Shown here: positions 12,131 through 23,476 of the stretch, piece after piece | Layout: the number at the start of each line of letters is the position of its first letter | Position numbering within the stretch: position 1 is the first letter of the stretch | Assembly (NCBI GenBank): GCA_002105175.1 | Contig: MCGE01000037.1 | Span: forward strand, 35,001-99,000 | DNA from: Absidia repens | Taxonomy: Eukaryota; Mucoromycota; Mucoromycetes; Mucorales; Cunninghamellaceae | Direction: 5' to 3' | DNA length: 64,000 nt | Program-made: the position numbers and the translations under genes | The notes under the pieces: generated by a model | Told to the model about the DNA's origin: nothing | Seen by the model: only the letters and a program-made list of their open reading frames with translations | Databases searched by the model: none

Positions 12131-14917
12131 CTAGTTCCATCCACCACCATCAAACCCGACAAATCCTGTCAACAAAAATACGGGGAAATAAGATTTGCTT
12201 TCGATTTGAGAGCACCCTATATGATGAAATGTAAATAAGAGCATTCAAAAATTTGATCATACGCATAGCATGCACGTTATTCATATATCATTTCTACTTA
12301 CAGTTCCATGCTGATGTCAATCGTCCATCAATACAACTACCAGCATCATAAAAATTGTCCGCACCAGATCCATCAAAAGCTCCCTTAAAGAAATCGGCTA
12401 TTTCCACATCCCCCCCCCAAAAAAAAAAGTCAGCCACTGGTGAACTACCATACACTTCAACTTTTATTAAACTCTTACCTAATATTTCTTTTCGGCATTG
12501 TTCCACGCCACCAAACTTCCTGTCAATATACTTCTTGAGTCCTTCGTTGTTGGAGAGTTCATCTAATTGGCCAAGGGTGATACATATAGGACTTAGAATC
12601 CGTGAGACTTGATTGTACTATATTCATATATATCACCAGTAGAGTAAAAATAATCAATTAAACAATCCATGATTTTTGTATTTTTTTTTTTTTTTTTGTT
12701 CACATCTTACTTTGTCAATAAACATCAATGCATTTGGTACATTTTTGTCACCCAAGTGTATCACACTGCTACCCACCCAAGTTCCAGCCTTCTTTTGTGC
12801 CTTGAATAAAGTGCGATGCATTTCCCGTGAGACGGCAGGACATGGTTGAACCCGATGAAGACCTTGACCAGTTTGTGTGAGTCGGTAAGGATTGCTTGCC
12901 CCAAGAATATCTTGATCAGCCAACATCCATAGTTTAAACATATCGTTGAGAATTTCCCGCCATAATTTGAGTGTTTGGTTGACATAAATATACTGCGTTT
13001 CATGATCATGACTGAGTCTGTGTCCTTGAGCACCTGCGTGAATTCCAAGAGCGTAACCTGCTTCAGGTGATGTGGGATGGAAGCTGCTTTCCAAATATCG
13101 CAACATTTTTTCACATGGATCACTACAAAAGAATAAACCAAAAAAAATAAGTTTGACATGCTTTCTTCATCTCTTTGCTGCCTTTTTCTTTTGTTTTCAC
13201 CGGCTCATCCCGATTTTCACTTACCGGTTGCTTCGTAAATATGCATTATTATCCCCAATACTGTAGAGACAGTGTCGAATATCATCCGCCGGTAATGCTT
13301 TGGATTGGTATCGGCGACTAAGCGATTCGATAGCCTTTTCTTTTCGTTTGATTTCAGCTTGTATTTGATTCCGAGGTTTACCATCAGGGATGATTTCCAT
13401 TGTCGCCAAAAGAATGATATCTTCATGTAGAATCTTGAGTCCATTGCGTTCCTTCAAAAAGCTATACACAGTACTAATTGGCACCACACAGTTGAATCCA
13501 AGCATATCCTGCACTTCTGGGATCATGGAATCCTAAAACACATAATGATAATTAAAAAAAAAAAAAAAAAAAAAAAGGAGGAATGTGAGCCAACCAGTTC
13601 TTAGTTATTTTGTGGGAAGGGGCAGATCGGAATGCTTACCGCAAGCAAATACATCAATTTCCCATAAGCTGATCGCATTTTTTCTGGATTCATAATCTTG
13701 TGTCTTGAAGAGAAAGATGAGATATTAAATGAGTATGTGATTATAGTCAAGTGTAGAGAATGAATTGCCTCACCTTCTACCAATTTCAAAGATAGTTTGG
13801 AAAAATTCTTCATTTTCTTCATAACTTCTGTCAGCAAAGAGTTCCTGTCCCCGTTTGTAATCACACGCCAGTACAAGTCCAGTCAACACCGCACATAATT
13901 CCTTGATTTGTGCCACAGTCCGTTTCGCCTTGCTTGTATGTGTGGCATCATCGATTTTATCTGATTGGGAAAATAAAAAGAAATAAATAAATTGAGATGG
14001 TGAAGAATGAGATGATATCATACGACGTAAGTATTATGTTACGTTACCTGTATATTCAGTGACATTGAGGGCGGCTTCAAGTCTATAAATAATCACCTAA
14101 TGAGTCCTTCTTATCACGCATACTGCTATCTCACACATACACACATACACGCTCTCTGTCTCTTCCATCCACCCCATATTTTCCACTTACAATCGTAGGT
14201 ATTTTCGTTCTTCCAATTGCAATCGTAATGGGATGAACTTGGCCCTATTTTCCATCCATTCACCGATATCAAAATCAGCTTTTTTGGCCGTGACCTTTGC
14301 ATCGGATGACTTATTTAACTAATAACCGTAACAGTAAAGGTGTAAGTAAGCACAGATGCGTCGAGCCTATTTTTCACTAATATACCTTTTCTGTATCCTC
14401 CACTTCTTCCGAGTCTTCGTCCATTCGGTCTGTCTTGTCAGTATCCGTGTTGTATTTGCTGTAAGGTTTCGATTTGTGAGACTTTCGTTTGCCAGTTCGG
14501 TGGATCATGCCTGTTAACAAGAAACATATACAAAATTCGGGGGGAGGGGGTGAGTCGAGTGACGCTGTTGTTCTTTGTGCGTAGTTTTTTGGATGGGTAA
14601 AACCTTACCATAGCACACTTCACAAAAGATCTCAGTACATTGTTCACAATGTAGGTCAGCCTAAACGTATAAAAGATATAGCGATCATGTAAGAGTAAAA
14701 TACTTGCAAAACAATAAAGGAGAGGATTTGTTGCTTACCTTTTGATCCTTACACTCAACACAGAATCCAGCTTGTGCTTCAATTTCTTGTTCGACTTGAT
14801 CACCATCATCAGTTTCCATTACTGAAATCTTGTCAGATAATATGTCATCTAGCTGATGCTTTTTGTCTGTTTGGATATGCATCGAAGATAAAGTGAAAGA
14901 AAAGTAAGAAGTCGAGC

Positions 14918-14954
<37 letters not shown>

Positions 14955-15056
14955 AGTGGGCGGGATTTAAATGTGGTCCACCCTGCGCTTTTACCTACCA
15001 TCTTCCAGAGAAGGGTATGGTATTTCAAGGAATATTGATGGATTTAATCCTGTCAT
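12131..15056 (-). CDS. B-box-like zinc finger plus DUF2009 (UPF0652) protein
   Basis: Thirteen exons: 15056..14999, 14866..14739, 14660..14609, 14510..14386, 14318..14191, 14082..14048, 13960..13774, 13703..13640, 13532..13225, 13122..12711, 12617..12479, 12397..12302, 12216..12131, giving 605 residues. The N-terminus MTGLNPSIFLEIPYPSLED leads to a Cys/His cluster (CVECKDQKADLHCEQC, then FCEVCYGMIHRTGKR) that looks like a B-box. The rest is the DUF2009 region, with PEVQDMLGF, YLRSNRDPCEKMLRYL, HPTSPEAGYALGIHAG, HDHETQYIYVNQTLKLWR, RLTQTGQGLHRVQPCP and a C-terminal FLLTGFVGFDG. The last exon is easily missed because a TAG follows the donor in frame. The family is conserved in eukaryotes but its function is not established. 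Exon phases all agree. Confidence 0.85.
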
Positions 15057-15665
15057 CGTGCTAATATTTTTCTCTGCAATGCAGTACAGTACGATACTGT
15101 ACAGTATACTCTAGTATAAAAAATAAATAAACAATTGCGGCATTGTATTACATTGACAATAAAATCGGATGATGTCGACCAGTCACGACCACAAAACCAC
15201 AAAAATATGATACTCGTATGCCAAAGGAACGATGTGCTTGGTGGGTGCTGATCAGAATCAGGAGCAACTTTCTATTATCGTCAGTGATACAAGTAACCTA
15301 GGAGAATAAATTGTCCTATTCCTACACCCCAGCTAAGAATAAATAATAACACAAAATAAATAGAGCCAATGGAAGTTTTTAAACAAAAAATCAAACGAGA
15401 AGTTCATTTTTATTGGAGTATGTCGAGGTAATATGTACAATAACAAGAAGGGAATATATATAGTAATAAATAAACATAAATACAGAAGTAGACTAACTAC
15501 AGTGTAAAAGGGGGAAAAGGGCCAATAAATAAATGGATCCATTCCATCAATTTCCAAAGAGAAGTATTGTCCATTTGATTTGTGTCCAGGTAGTTTTACT
15601 ACATAGTCATCCAATTCATTGTTTCAAGATACATGGGTCACTTCATTGAGAGAGGGGCGAGCTGC
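15057..15665. other. Intergenic, DUF2009 5' side / eL41 copy 1 3' side
   Basis: Holds the DUF2009 promoter and the eL41 3' UTR. Near 15085-15110 there is a short near-palindrome around GTACAGTA. Nothing else is recognised. Confidence 0.55.
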
Positions 15666-15861
15666 CTATTTGGATCTAGCTCTCATCTTCTTTCTCTTGG
15701 CCTTGAGACGTCTTTGTCTTTTCTTCTTCCACTTATCTCTCACTAAAGTAAAATAAGATATTGGTTAATAAGATTACGGATGATAGATGGATGGATTGAT
15801 GGATGGATGAATACATGGATGGATAGATGGATGGATGGATGGATGGTTGAAGTTACTTACT
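15666..15861 (-). CDS. RPL41: Ribosomal protein eL41 (copy 1), start codon split by an intron
   Basis: Too short for ordinary ORF calling. Exon 2 (15742..15666) encodes everything after the A of the [23 protein letters not shown] then ARSK and TAG. With the A supplied by exon 1 (ending at 15861, ACAAAA before GTAAGT), the product is 25 residues, the exact length of eL41, and matches the family pattern MRxKWxKKRxRRLKxKRxKM. eL41 is the small basic helix of the 60S subunit that bridges to 40S. The intron (15743..15860) contains a GGAT microsatellite. The 77 coding bases of exon 2 are identical to those of the copy at 45.0 kb. The length of the exon 1 5' UTR is unknown. Confidence 0.9.
15780..15846. 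repeat. GGAT tetranucleotide repeat inside eL41 copy 1 intron
   Basis: Imperfect GATG/GGAT tandem units within the intron. A similar array sits in the paralogous intron at about 45.17-45.22 kb. Confidence 0.9.
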
Positions 15862-16174
15862 TTTGTAATAAGGATTGTAAAACTAAAGAGAAAAGAAAAA
15901 AAAAATAGAAAATGGCCGCCAGTGCTCCCTTTAAATGTTTCTGGCATTAATTTCGAGTCACGGTCTGAACAAAAAAAAAAAAAAAAAATGTCAAAAAATC
16001 TTTTAGCCTCTTTTTTTTTTTTGACTATTTTTTCTCTTTTTTCATATCCTATTTTAATCACCACCACCACTAAAAAAAAAAAGGGGGGGGGGAAAAGAGG
16101 TCGAAGCGTCAAGCTAATCAAGGCGTGAACCTCAGTCGAAAGCTGTTTTCGGTGGTGAGATACGCTACCATGAT

Positions 16175-17620
16175 ATGGAAACTAGCGCTATGGGCGAATT
16201 CAAAGACAAATGGGAAATGGAGTCGGACATTGAAGATCAAGCCAATGAAAGTATGAATCAAGATGATGACCGTAAGTACAGAGAAAACGAAGGTATTCAA
16301 CTAGTATATTATACTGACATTGCTTTGCATCCCTCTTTTTTCTTCATTGTTGCTAGGTATGGAAGTCGACGAACCCACAAAAGAAGGACAAGGCAAGGAA
16401 CTTCAAATGTACTTTCAAGGGCAACCTTTGGTGGAAGGCGAAGTGTTGGAAGCGGATCAATCTGTCTAGGTCATGCTGCACATTCTTCATGTCCATTTGC
16501 CTTTTTTGAGTTTCGGTGTGTTGAATGGCAACTTGGGTGTCTACGCAAAACGTAAGTAACAAAAGGACCAAAAGAAAAAGAATGAAACGGGTACACATAC
16601 TGATAGAAATAAATCGCTAACACCTCGCTCTCTCTCTTCTCCAAAGTTCCCTGCAACTGCGTATATCGCTACAGGTGCATCGGTACCTGGTGTACATGAT
16701 AATGAAGTGGTGATAGTGAAGCTCTCCAATTTTCAGAAGACACAACATGGAGACGAAGGCGATGAAGACGGCGATGTACAAGCCTTACACAAGACCCTGT
16801 ATTGGAACATCGATCAATCTCTCACAATGACTGCGTTAATCGAATTCGGGTGATGCCTCCTTTTGGAAAACATCTTGCACCCACATTGGTCCGAATCTGG
16901 CAAAGTTTATGTCTATAACTTGGATCCTTATGTGGCCAGCTTGGATATCCCGGGATCACAGCTACCAAAGCGATACAAGCCTTTAGCGATTTACAGCCAA
17001 GGAAGGGAAGAGGGGTCAAGTTTGGATGTCTGGAAATTGTTTAGAGGCGACAATGCTGGTTTGATCTATCATTGAACATCTACTCCCCTCAAGGCGTCGT
17101 CAACACCGATTCGGCGGCGTTCCGTGAACACAGATCTTCTGTTGAAGATCTGCAATGGTCACCCACTGAATGTACCGAGTTTATTTCTTGTTTCGCCGTT
17201 CAAACTGTCACGATTTGGGACACTGGAACAACTAAACGATCTGCTGTCGATTCATACTAGCAACTCTGACATCAATATCATCACTTGGAACACAAAGGCG
17301 AGCTATCTATTGGTCAATGGACATGAAGGTGGTACTTCCTAGTCTTTAAAATCTTTTTACATTCAAAAGGTAAGCATAGAAAAAGAAAAGAAAAAAATGA
17401 GAAAATTAAAGTAGAATTCATTAAAACCTTCCTTCTTCTTTATTTTGGTTTAGTGGCGGCCAAGTCAGCCCTGTTGCATCCTTTAAGCGGCACAACACTT
17501 CTGTAACATCTATAGAAGGACACCCGACCGAAGAAAAAGAAGAACGATTGAAAAGCAATTTTGTCGAACTGTGTTCTTGGTACCTCGAACTCTGGATTTA
17601 ATATCTTCAAGACCATCTCC
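16175..17620 (+). pseudogene. Decayed RRB1/GRWD1 (WD-repeat ribosome assembly factor) pseudogene
   Basis: Pieces of the glutamate-rich WD protein family appear in order but in different frames. Exon 1-like 16175..16271 joins 16357 onward (KEGQGKELQMYFQGQPLVEG) and meets an in-frame TAG at 16467-16469, where the family has Tyr before MLH. Then come LHVHLPFLSF, FPATAYIATGASVPG with NEVVIVKLSN (16647 onward), CVNRIRVMPPFGKH after a frameshift near 16825, SESGKVYVYNLDPYVASLD after another, GDNAGLIY, EHRSSVEDLQWSPTE, VTIWDT, SDINIITWN and SYLLVNGHE, then PVASFKRHNTSVTSIEGHP. At least one stop and four or more frame changes are present, so no full protein can be made. Intron-like sequences with good splice sites remain, so this is an unprocessed duplicate. 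Rrb1 normally chaperones uL3; an intact copy must lie elsewhere. Confidence 0.88.
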
Positions 17621-19076
17621 GTTTAGACTTACAATATGTCCTTTTTATTCATTTAGTATCCCCATTCTTCATTTTATTTATATTGTCTTCTTTTCCTTTA
17701 TCGTCATCTTCGCTCCTCCTCCTATCCTTTACCCAATGATTCCCTCGTCTGATAGGGGGGGGATTGTTGTTTTCTTTCCATGTATGAAAATATAGAAAAT
17801 AGAAATAAAACCATACAAAATGTTTTACTTGCCCTAATATGACACGTCTAACTTTTTTTTTGTCTACCATATGTTTCCCAGGTTCATTTTTTGATATTGA
17901 ATAAATGCGTCAATTATTTTTATTATTATCATGTCTTATAATGGTTTTTTATATTGTTACGTATATATATATGCAAGTGTGTGTGTGTATAATTGGGAAT
18001 AAGGGTTTTGAACAAAAACATTATCGGGTGTAAATGCTTAAATTTGTTTGTGGGCGTGCAAAGCTGGGCTGGTTGATGAAAGGTTTTTTATTTCCAGCAA
18101 ATTGGTAAAATGGGTTACACATATAAGAAAGTGTTTGTTTTCGAACGTCGAAGTACGCGTCCTGACAACCGAATAGATTTAGCAAGAAAATGGATGGCTC
18201 ACTATTAGTGACCCCTGCGGGCAGGGGAGGGGGTGTGGCTAAATATTTTCGGACCAAGTCATCGCCTAGTATATCTATTGTAAGACAAAGACTTTTACAT
18301 GTGAAAATGCTATCAAATGAAGCAGATATATGGAAATCACCGCTTGAAAAAGGGGCATGGCTTTTGATTGGCTATGTAGTTATAGACCATCCCAATCAAT
18401 ATCACTATCTTCAAACTTTTTTTTTAAGCAGTGCAGTATTCATCGCAACGTTTTGATTGAATCTCTCTTCTGACGTAGATGCAGGCAGCTGATCATGGAG
18501 TCACTAACAGCTATAACTTTTTTTTTTCCATAAGAAACTGGATTTCTTCATTTGTAAAAATTAGGCTTACGTGACCAATCCATTCTCAAGAGAATCGATT
18601 CGGTTATAAAATATAGTCCAGGTTCGCTTGGTAAGATGATAATCTGGTATTTGATAGACATTTAACCTGTTGAACTACAATGATGATAAAGGCTTGTCAT
18701 TATGATCATTATGGTTTGACGGATGCTTAGAGTCATAGCGATCCATAAAATTATGGGGTTGAGAAAAAAGGGGGCATATGCTAGGATTTTTTCATATGAC
18801 AGTTGTCGCTTTTTGAAGTGAAAAAGTGAAATGCGGGGTTGTGAAGTCCAATGATGAAGAACTGCAAAGGAAACATGAATGGGCACAGGCTATTGAATGA
18901 CAGCAGCCAGCACATCCAGTTTTTAATTTTTATGGGGTAAATGATTTCAATTTCCTTTTTCTTCTTTTTCTTTTTTCTTTTTCTTTAGCTTTTTTTTTTT
19001 TTCCTCTCTCCCCCTTCCCCCCCCCCTTATTTTTTTTTTCCTTCTCTCATCCATATTCTCCTCAATTCAAATCTTC
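17621..19076. other. Intergenic region, 1.5 kb, no gene seen
   Basis: Lies between the pseudogene and the P450 reductase start. It holds G8 (17756-17763), AT and GT microsatellites (17963-17990), and a strong pyrimidine tract (18956-19046) directly before the reductase ATG, probably its promoter/leader. Open frames at 18.0-18.5 kb show no recognisable family. Confidence 0.55.
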
Positions 19077-21568
19077 ATGACGAAAGCAAGTGCACGGTCT
19101 CATCCTTTGATAGCACGCCTAGATCTCCTCCTTTTGGGAACTGTCGGATTAGGCGCCGTTGCTTGGTATGCTCGCAACAAATTCTTTGGTTCGCCATCCG
19201 AAAGTGACACCTCCTCAGCAAACAGCGACAGTAATAACACTACGTCTCCATCAAAGCCAGCTCCCAACAAACCTGAACGAAATTTTGTCAAGATCATGCA
19301 ACAACAGGTAAGTTCAAAATAAAACTTAAAAAAAAGGTCAAGTGAAGCAGGGCAACTCAACATAGATATATATTCATACATTCCAAACAGGGACGTAGAT
19401 GCATCATGTTTTATGGTAGTCAGACAGGAACAGCAGAAGACTATGCCTCTCGACTTGCAAAAGAATGTACTCAAAAATACGGCATCAGCGCCATGGCGGC
19501 AGATGTAGAGCTATACGATCTCAGCTACATGGATACTCTACCAGAAGACTATGTTGTCTTCTTTATCATGGCAACTTATGGTGAAGGCGAACCAACAGAC
19601 AACGCCGTCGACTTTTGGGATCTCTTGACAAACGAAACACCTCAATTCTCGACCATGAACAATGAAGAAAAGCCCTTAGAAAAGGTACATTATGTCGTCT
19701 TTGGACTGGGCAACAAAACCTATGAACATTACAATTCTGTTGGTCGCACAGTGGACAAACATATGCAACAATTAGGTGCTCAGCGTATCGGCGAACGCGG
19801 CGAAGGCGACGATGATGCATCCCTGGAAGAAGACTTTTTGGCCTGGCAAGAAACCATGTGGCCCGCCTTTTGTAAAGCACTTGGTGTCGACGAAAACAGC
19901 GCTTCTTCTGGCCCGCGACAAGCAACATTTGGTGTGGAAGAATTGACCGATTTTGATGAAGCATTGGTTTATCATGGTGAAATTGCAGAACGGGCAAAAA
20001 ATGCAAGGTAAAAACCCTAAGCCCCTCTTCTCTTCAATCTATGTGATCTTTCCTCTTACTCTATTTTTTTTTTTTTTTTTTTTTGCCTAATTTTATTAGG
20101 TCCAAAATTGTGTACGATGCTAAGCGGCCTTACAATGCACCGATTACTACACGTGAACTGTTCCAAGATGGTGGTGATCGTCATTGCCTACATGTGGATA
20201 TTGATATCTCTGGAACGAACTTAAACTATCTTACAGGTGATCATATTGCTGTGTGGCCCACGAACAATGAGGTGGAAGTCGACCGTTTGGCCTCTCTTCT
20301 TGGATTGTCAAAGAAATTGGAATCTGTGGTAGTGGTGAAAGCGGTGGATCCGGCTGCCTCCAAACAACATCCATTCCCTACACCTACTACCTATCAAGCA
20401 ATCTTTAGACACTATATCGATATATGTGGTGTTCCTTCTCGTCAAGCGCTGATGTCCCTGGTGGAATATGCTCCTACTGAAGATTCAAAAGCCATATTAT
20501 TGAAATTGGCAAGTGATAAGGATGAATATCGTCTTGCTGTCAGTGATGCCGTCCGCAACTTGGGCGAAGTCCTAGAATATGTCTTGGGTGACACTGATGC
20601 TAATGGGTCTTTTGCGTCGGTTCCTTTTGATTTGGTGGTGGAAAGTGTGTCTCGTTTGCAACCCCGATATTACTCAATCTCATCTTCAGCCAAGGAGTCG
20701 CCTTCCTTGGTGGCTGCTACTGCTGTGACTTTGGAATATAACCCGGTGGCTACGCCTGAACGTACTGTGTATGGTGTGAACACAAACTACCTCTGGCAAA
20801 TCCATTCAAAGGTTCACCAAGTAGACGATGGTCGCTCCTACCCCCTTTACAATCTTGATGGACCGCGTGGTGCTTTGTTGACAACTGATGGTTCTCACGT
20901 CAATATCCCTGTCCATGTGCGGCGGTCCACTTTTAAACTGCCTCGCAATGGCAATGTTCCTGTGATTATGGTTGGTCCTGGTACAGGCGTTGCACCTTTC
21001 CGTGGTTTTGTCCGTGAACGTGCTTTGCTCAAAAAGGAAGGCAAGCCAGTCGGCCCTACTATTCTCTTCTTTGGCTGTCGACACTCTCAAAAGGACTTTT
21101 TATACGCGGACGAATGGCCCGAACTCTTTGATACTCTTGGCGAAGGCTCACAAATGATTACAGCGTTTTCCAGGGAAACAGATCAAAAGGTATACGTGCA
21201 ACACCGGCTTCAGGAACAAGGTCAACTCATGTGGGAACTTTTACAACAAGGCGGCTATATTTATGTGTGCGGTAAGGATGAATCATCACAGAGTCAGCAG
21301 CATGTACACAAGTGACTAAACTTTATCTCTTTCTTATCCAAATATAGGCGACGCAAAGCTAATGGCTAAAGACGTTCAACACACCTTCACATCATTTGCT
21401 CAGACATATGGTGGCAAGAATGAAGAAGATGCCAATGTATTCATCAAACAACTTCGCACTTCCGGGCGGGTAAGTCATATAAATAGAAACTGGAAGATTA
21501 GGAGTACTCACTTTTTTATTTTATTTTATTTTTACTATCTATAGTATCAGGAAGATGTATGGAGTTAG
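19077..21568 (+). CDS. NCP1: NADPH-cytochrome P450 reductase
   Basis: Five exons: 19077..19307, 19391..20007, 20100..21271, 21348..21469, 21545..21568, giving 721 residues. An N-terminal membrane anchor (LLLLGTVGLGAVAWYA) is followed by a Ser/Asn linker. Then come the FMN-binding flavodoxin domain (FYGSQTGTAEDYA; MATYGEGEPTDNA; FGLGNKTYEHYN), the connecting domain, the FAD-binding region with the RYYSISSS motif (around 20,668), and the NADPH-binding part (GPGTGVAPFRGFVRER; FFGCRHSQKDFLY; YVCGDAKLM). The last 24-nt exon gives the conserved C-terminal YQEDVWS, where Trp stacks on FAD. It passes electrons to microsomal P450s and squalene epoxidase at the ER. All key motifs are intact. A likely poly(A) signal AATAAA lies at 21802-21807. 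Confidence 0.96.
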
Positions 21569-22590
21569 AGTTATGTCTCATTATTTTATTAGTGTTAGTC
21601 TTAGTGTTAGTGTTAGTGATATCATATATACATTTCCTCCCATCCGTTTTACTCTCTTTTTAGAATTACATGTTTTACCTCACGTCTCCGTTTTATATAT
21701 TTTTATTTCTTATATATTTTATTTCTAGTCTACTTATTTATTTTACTTTGCTCCTACTTGTATATGATGAAATGTACTTCTTTTATTACAGATTACCAAT
21801 CAATAAAACTTTGCCTTTGGCGTGTATAATACATACTTTACATGTTTTTTTTGAAAATAAATATTATAAGGTGAAAAGGTGCTGATATCATATCATATGT
21901 ATGATAGAAAAGTGTGTACTGTAAAAATAGTGTGGGTGTGTATGTACAGTACTGTATGGTCAGGGATGGTCAGTGTTTGTGAAGTTTTGACTGATGAGTT
22001 TGAAATTAAAAGATACTTGACAGGGGTAATTTCTAAAAAAGGAAGATTGATAATAAACGACACTGAAGGAATACTGGTCCTCTTGATATTACAAAGTAGT
22101 GTAGAACTGATCTTGAAGCTGTCGTATCTATGTACCGTTGTTGATTATTATTATCTTTGATATGAAACAGACCACTAAAGACAGCTGATTCCTCCTCTTT
22201 ATCATAAAAGGAGATTGTAATTTGAGTATGTATGTATATGATATGCATATATGATAACAGAAGGTTGGGTAAATATAATATGCATCATATGGTGAAATTT
22301 AACAAGAATATAATGCTTTATCGTTATAATTTTTTATATCGTACACATTGTCAAACATCCTAGAAGGTATGGCTCACGGCAAATTTCAAGAATTCAAACA
22401 CTCTCACGTTTCTAAAAACTGGGTCTCTATTGGTTGTCAAGGAAGTGCGGTTTTTGATAGAATTCGACACCTATCCCATTTTGCACTGTGGTGAACGACT
22501 CTCTGGGGCTATGGGGGTAAAGCAGTCATAGTAGATGAGCAAAGAGAGCATGTGTTTGATAGTTTACTCACAAAATAGCTACTATAGCGA
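21569..22590. other. Convergent intergenic region, left part
   Basis: 3' side of the reductase gene: T-rich 3' UTR, then unique AT-rich DNA. A GTACAGTACTGTA near-palindrome lies at about 21,944. No gene is seen. Confidence 0.5.
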
Positions 22591-23300
22591 CTATGCTCTC
22601 TATATAACTGGTCAGAGAATGAGTATTGAAAGGCATATTTTATTTGAAGGAGTTTGAGAGATACTAAACTAAGAGCGCGGGGTTCATTATAACTAGGGAT
22701 TCAATGGAATTAGCATGGGTAAGACTATTAAGAGTTGCGAAGAATGGTCAAACTGATCTAAATGGATCTGGTGTGAAAATGGATCTGTATTTTATACAAG
22801 GTATGAGGAAGACAAATAGAAAGTGCCTTTTATTAAGGTACAACAGCGGTCAACACTAATCACAAAGGGTGGCGGCACTAAAAAAGGGATCTATTACAGG
22901 AGATATGAGGGAGAGACTACAGGGACATTTTTCATTGTAGCAAGTAAAATGAGACATGTTTTATTCAGATGGATACAAACTCTGAATAAGTTTGAACTAA
23001 ACTAAACTAAACTAAACTAAATGTAAGACCCTAATAAGTCAACTGAATAAAGGTAGCCATAAATCCTGACTCCAAAATGAAAGCGTTTCCCCATGCATGT
23101 TGTCATCCCTGTTCTAAAAATCCTTCTAAACTAGTCCTGACACTAATCTAAGATCACCGTATTCTCATAGAGGTTATAATGATGGAAAAGAAAAGAAAAG
23201 AAAAGAAAAGGAAAGAAAAGGAAAGAAAGACAAAATCCCCATCGGAAGACCCCAAAAAAAAAAAGACGGGATTTGAATGTGAAAATTGAAAATAATATCC
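22590..23300 (-). repeat. Dispersed repeat family member, long copy
   Basis: Matches the 3.2-4.1 kb copy block by block: GGTCAGAGAATG, GGGGTTCATTATAAC, TTAGCATGGGTAAGAC, GAAGAATGGTCAA, GGGACATTTTTCATT, TTTTATTCAGATGGATACAAAC, CCAAAATGAAAGCGTTTCCC, CTTCTAAACTAGTCCTGACA and the end motif GACGGGATTTGAATG (23,264). It carries a local CTAAA pentamer array (22,994-23,020) and an AAAAG array (23,188-23,222). It lies between convergent genes. Confidence 0.75.
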
Positions 23301-23476
23301 CCCAATCCCCTCCAAAAAAAGGGCACATGCAAATGGAGGCGTAAATTGAGGCATGAACCATCAACCTGTGATGGATAAAAAGATAATTTATTGATTAACT
23401 ACTGATTGGTAGTAAGTTCGATAAGATATAATGCTGGCGAAAGGAATAAACACAATATGATATGACTGAAAAAATA

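Noticed and set aside
15774..16128. Overlapping ORFs of 97-115 codons on both strands
   Set aside because: They translate A/T runs and the GGAT repeat within and upstream of eL41 copy 1.
18021..18456. ORFs of 78-88 codons on both strands near 18.2 kb
   Set aside because: No conserved motifs and opposite-strand overlap; judged chance frames.
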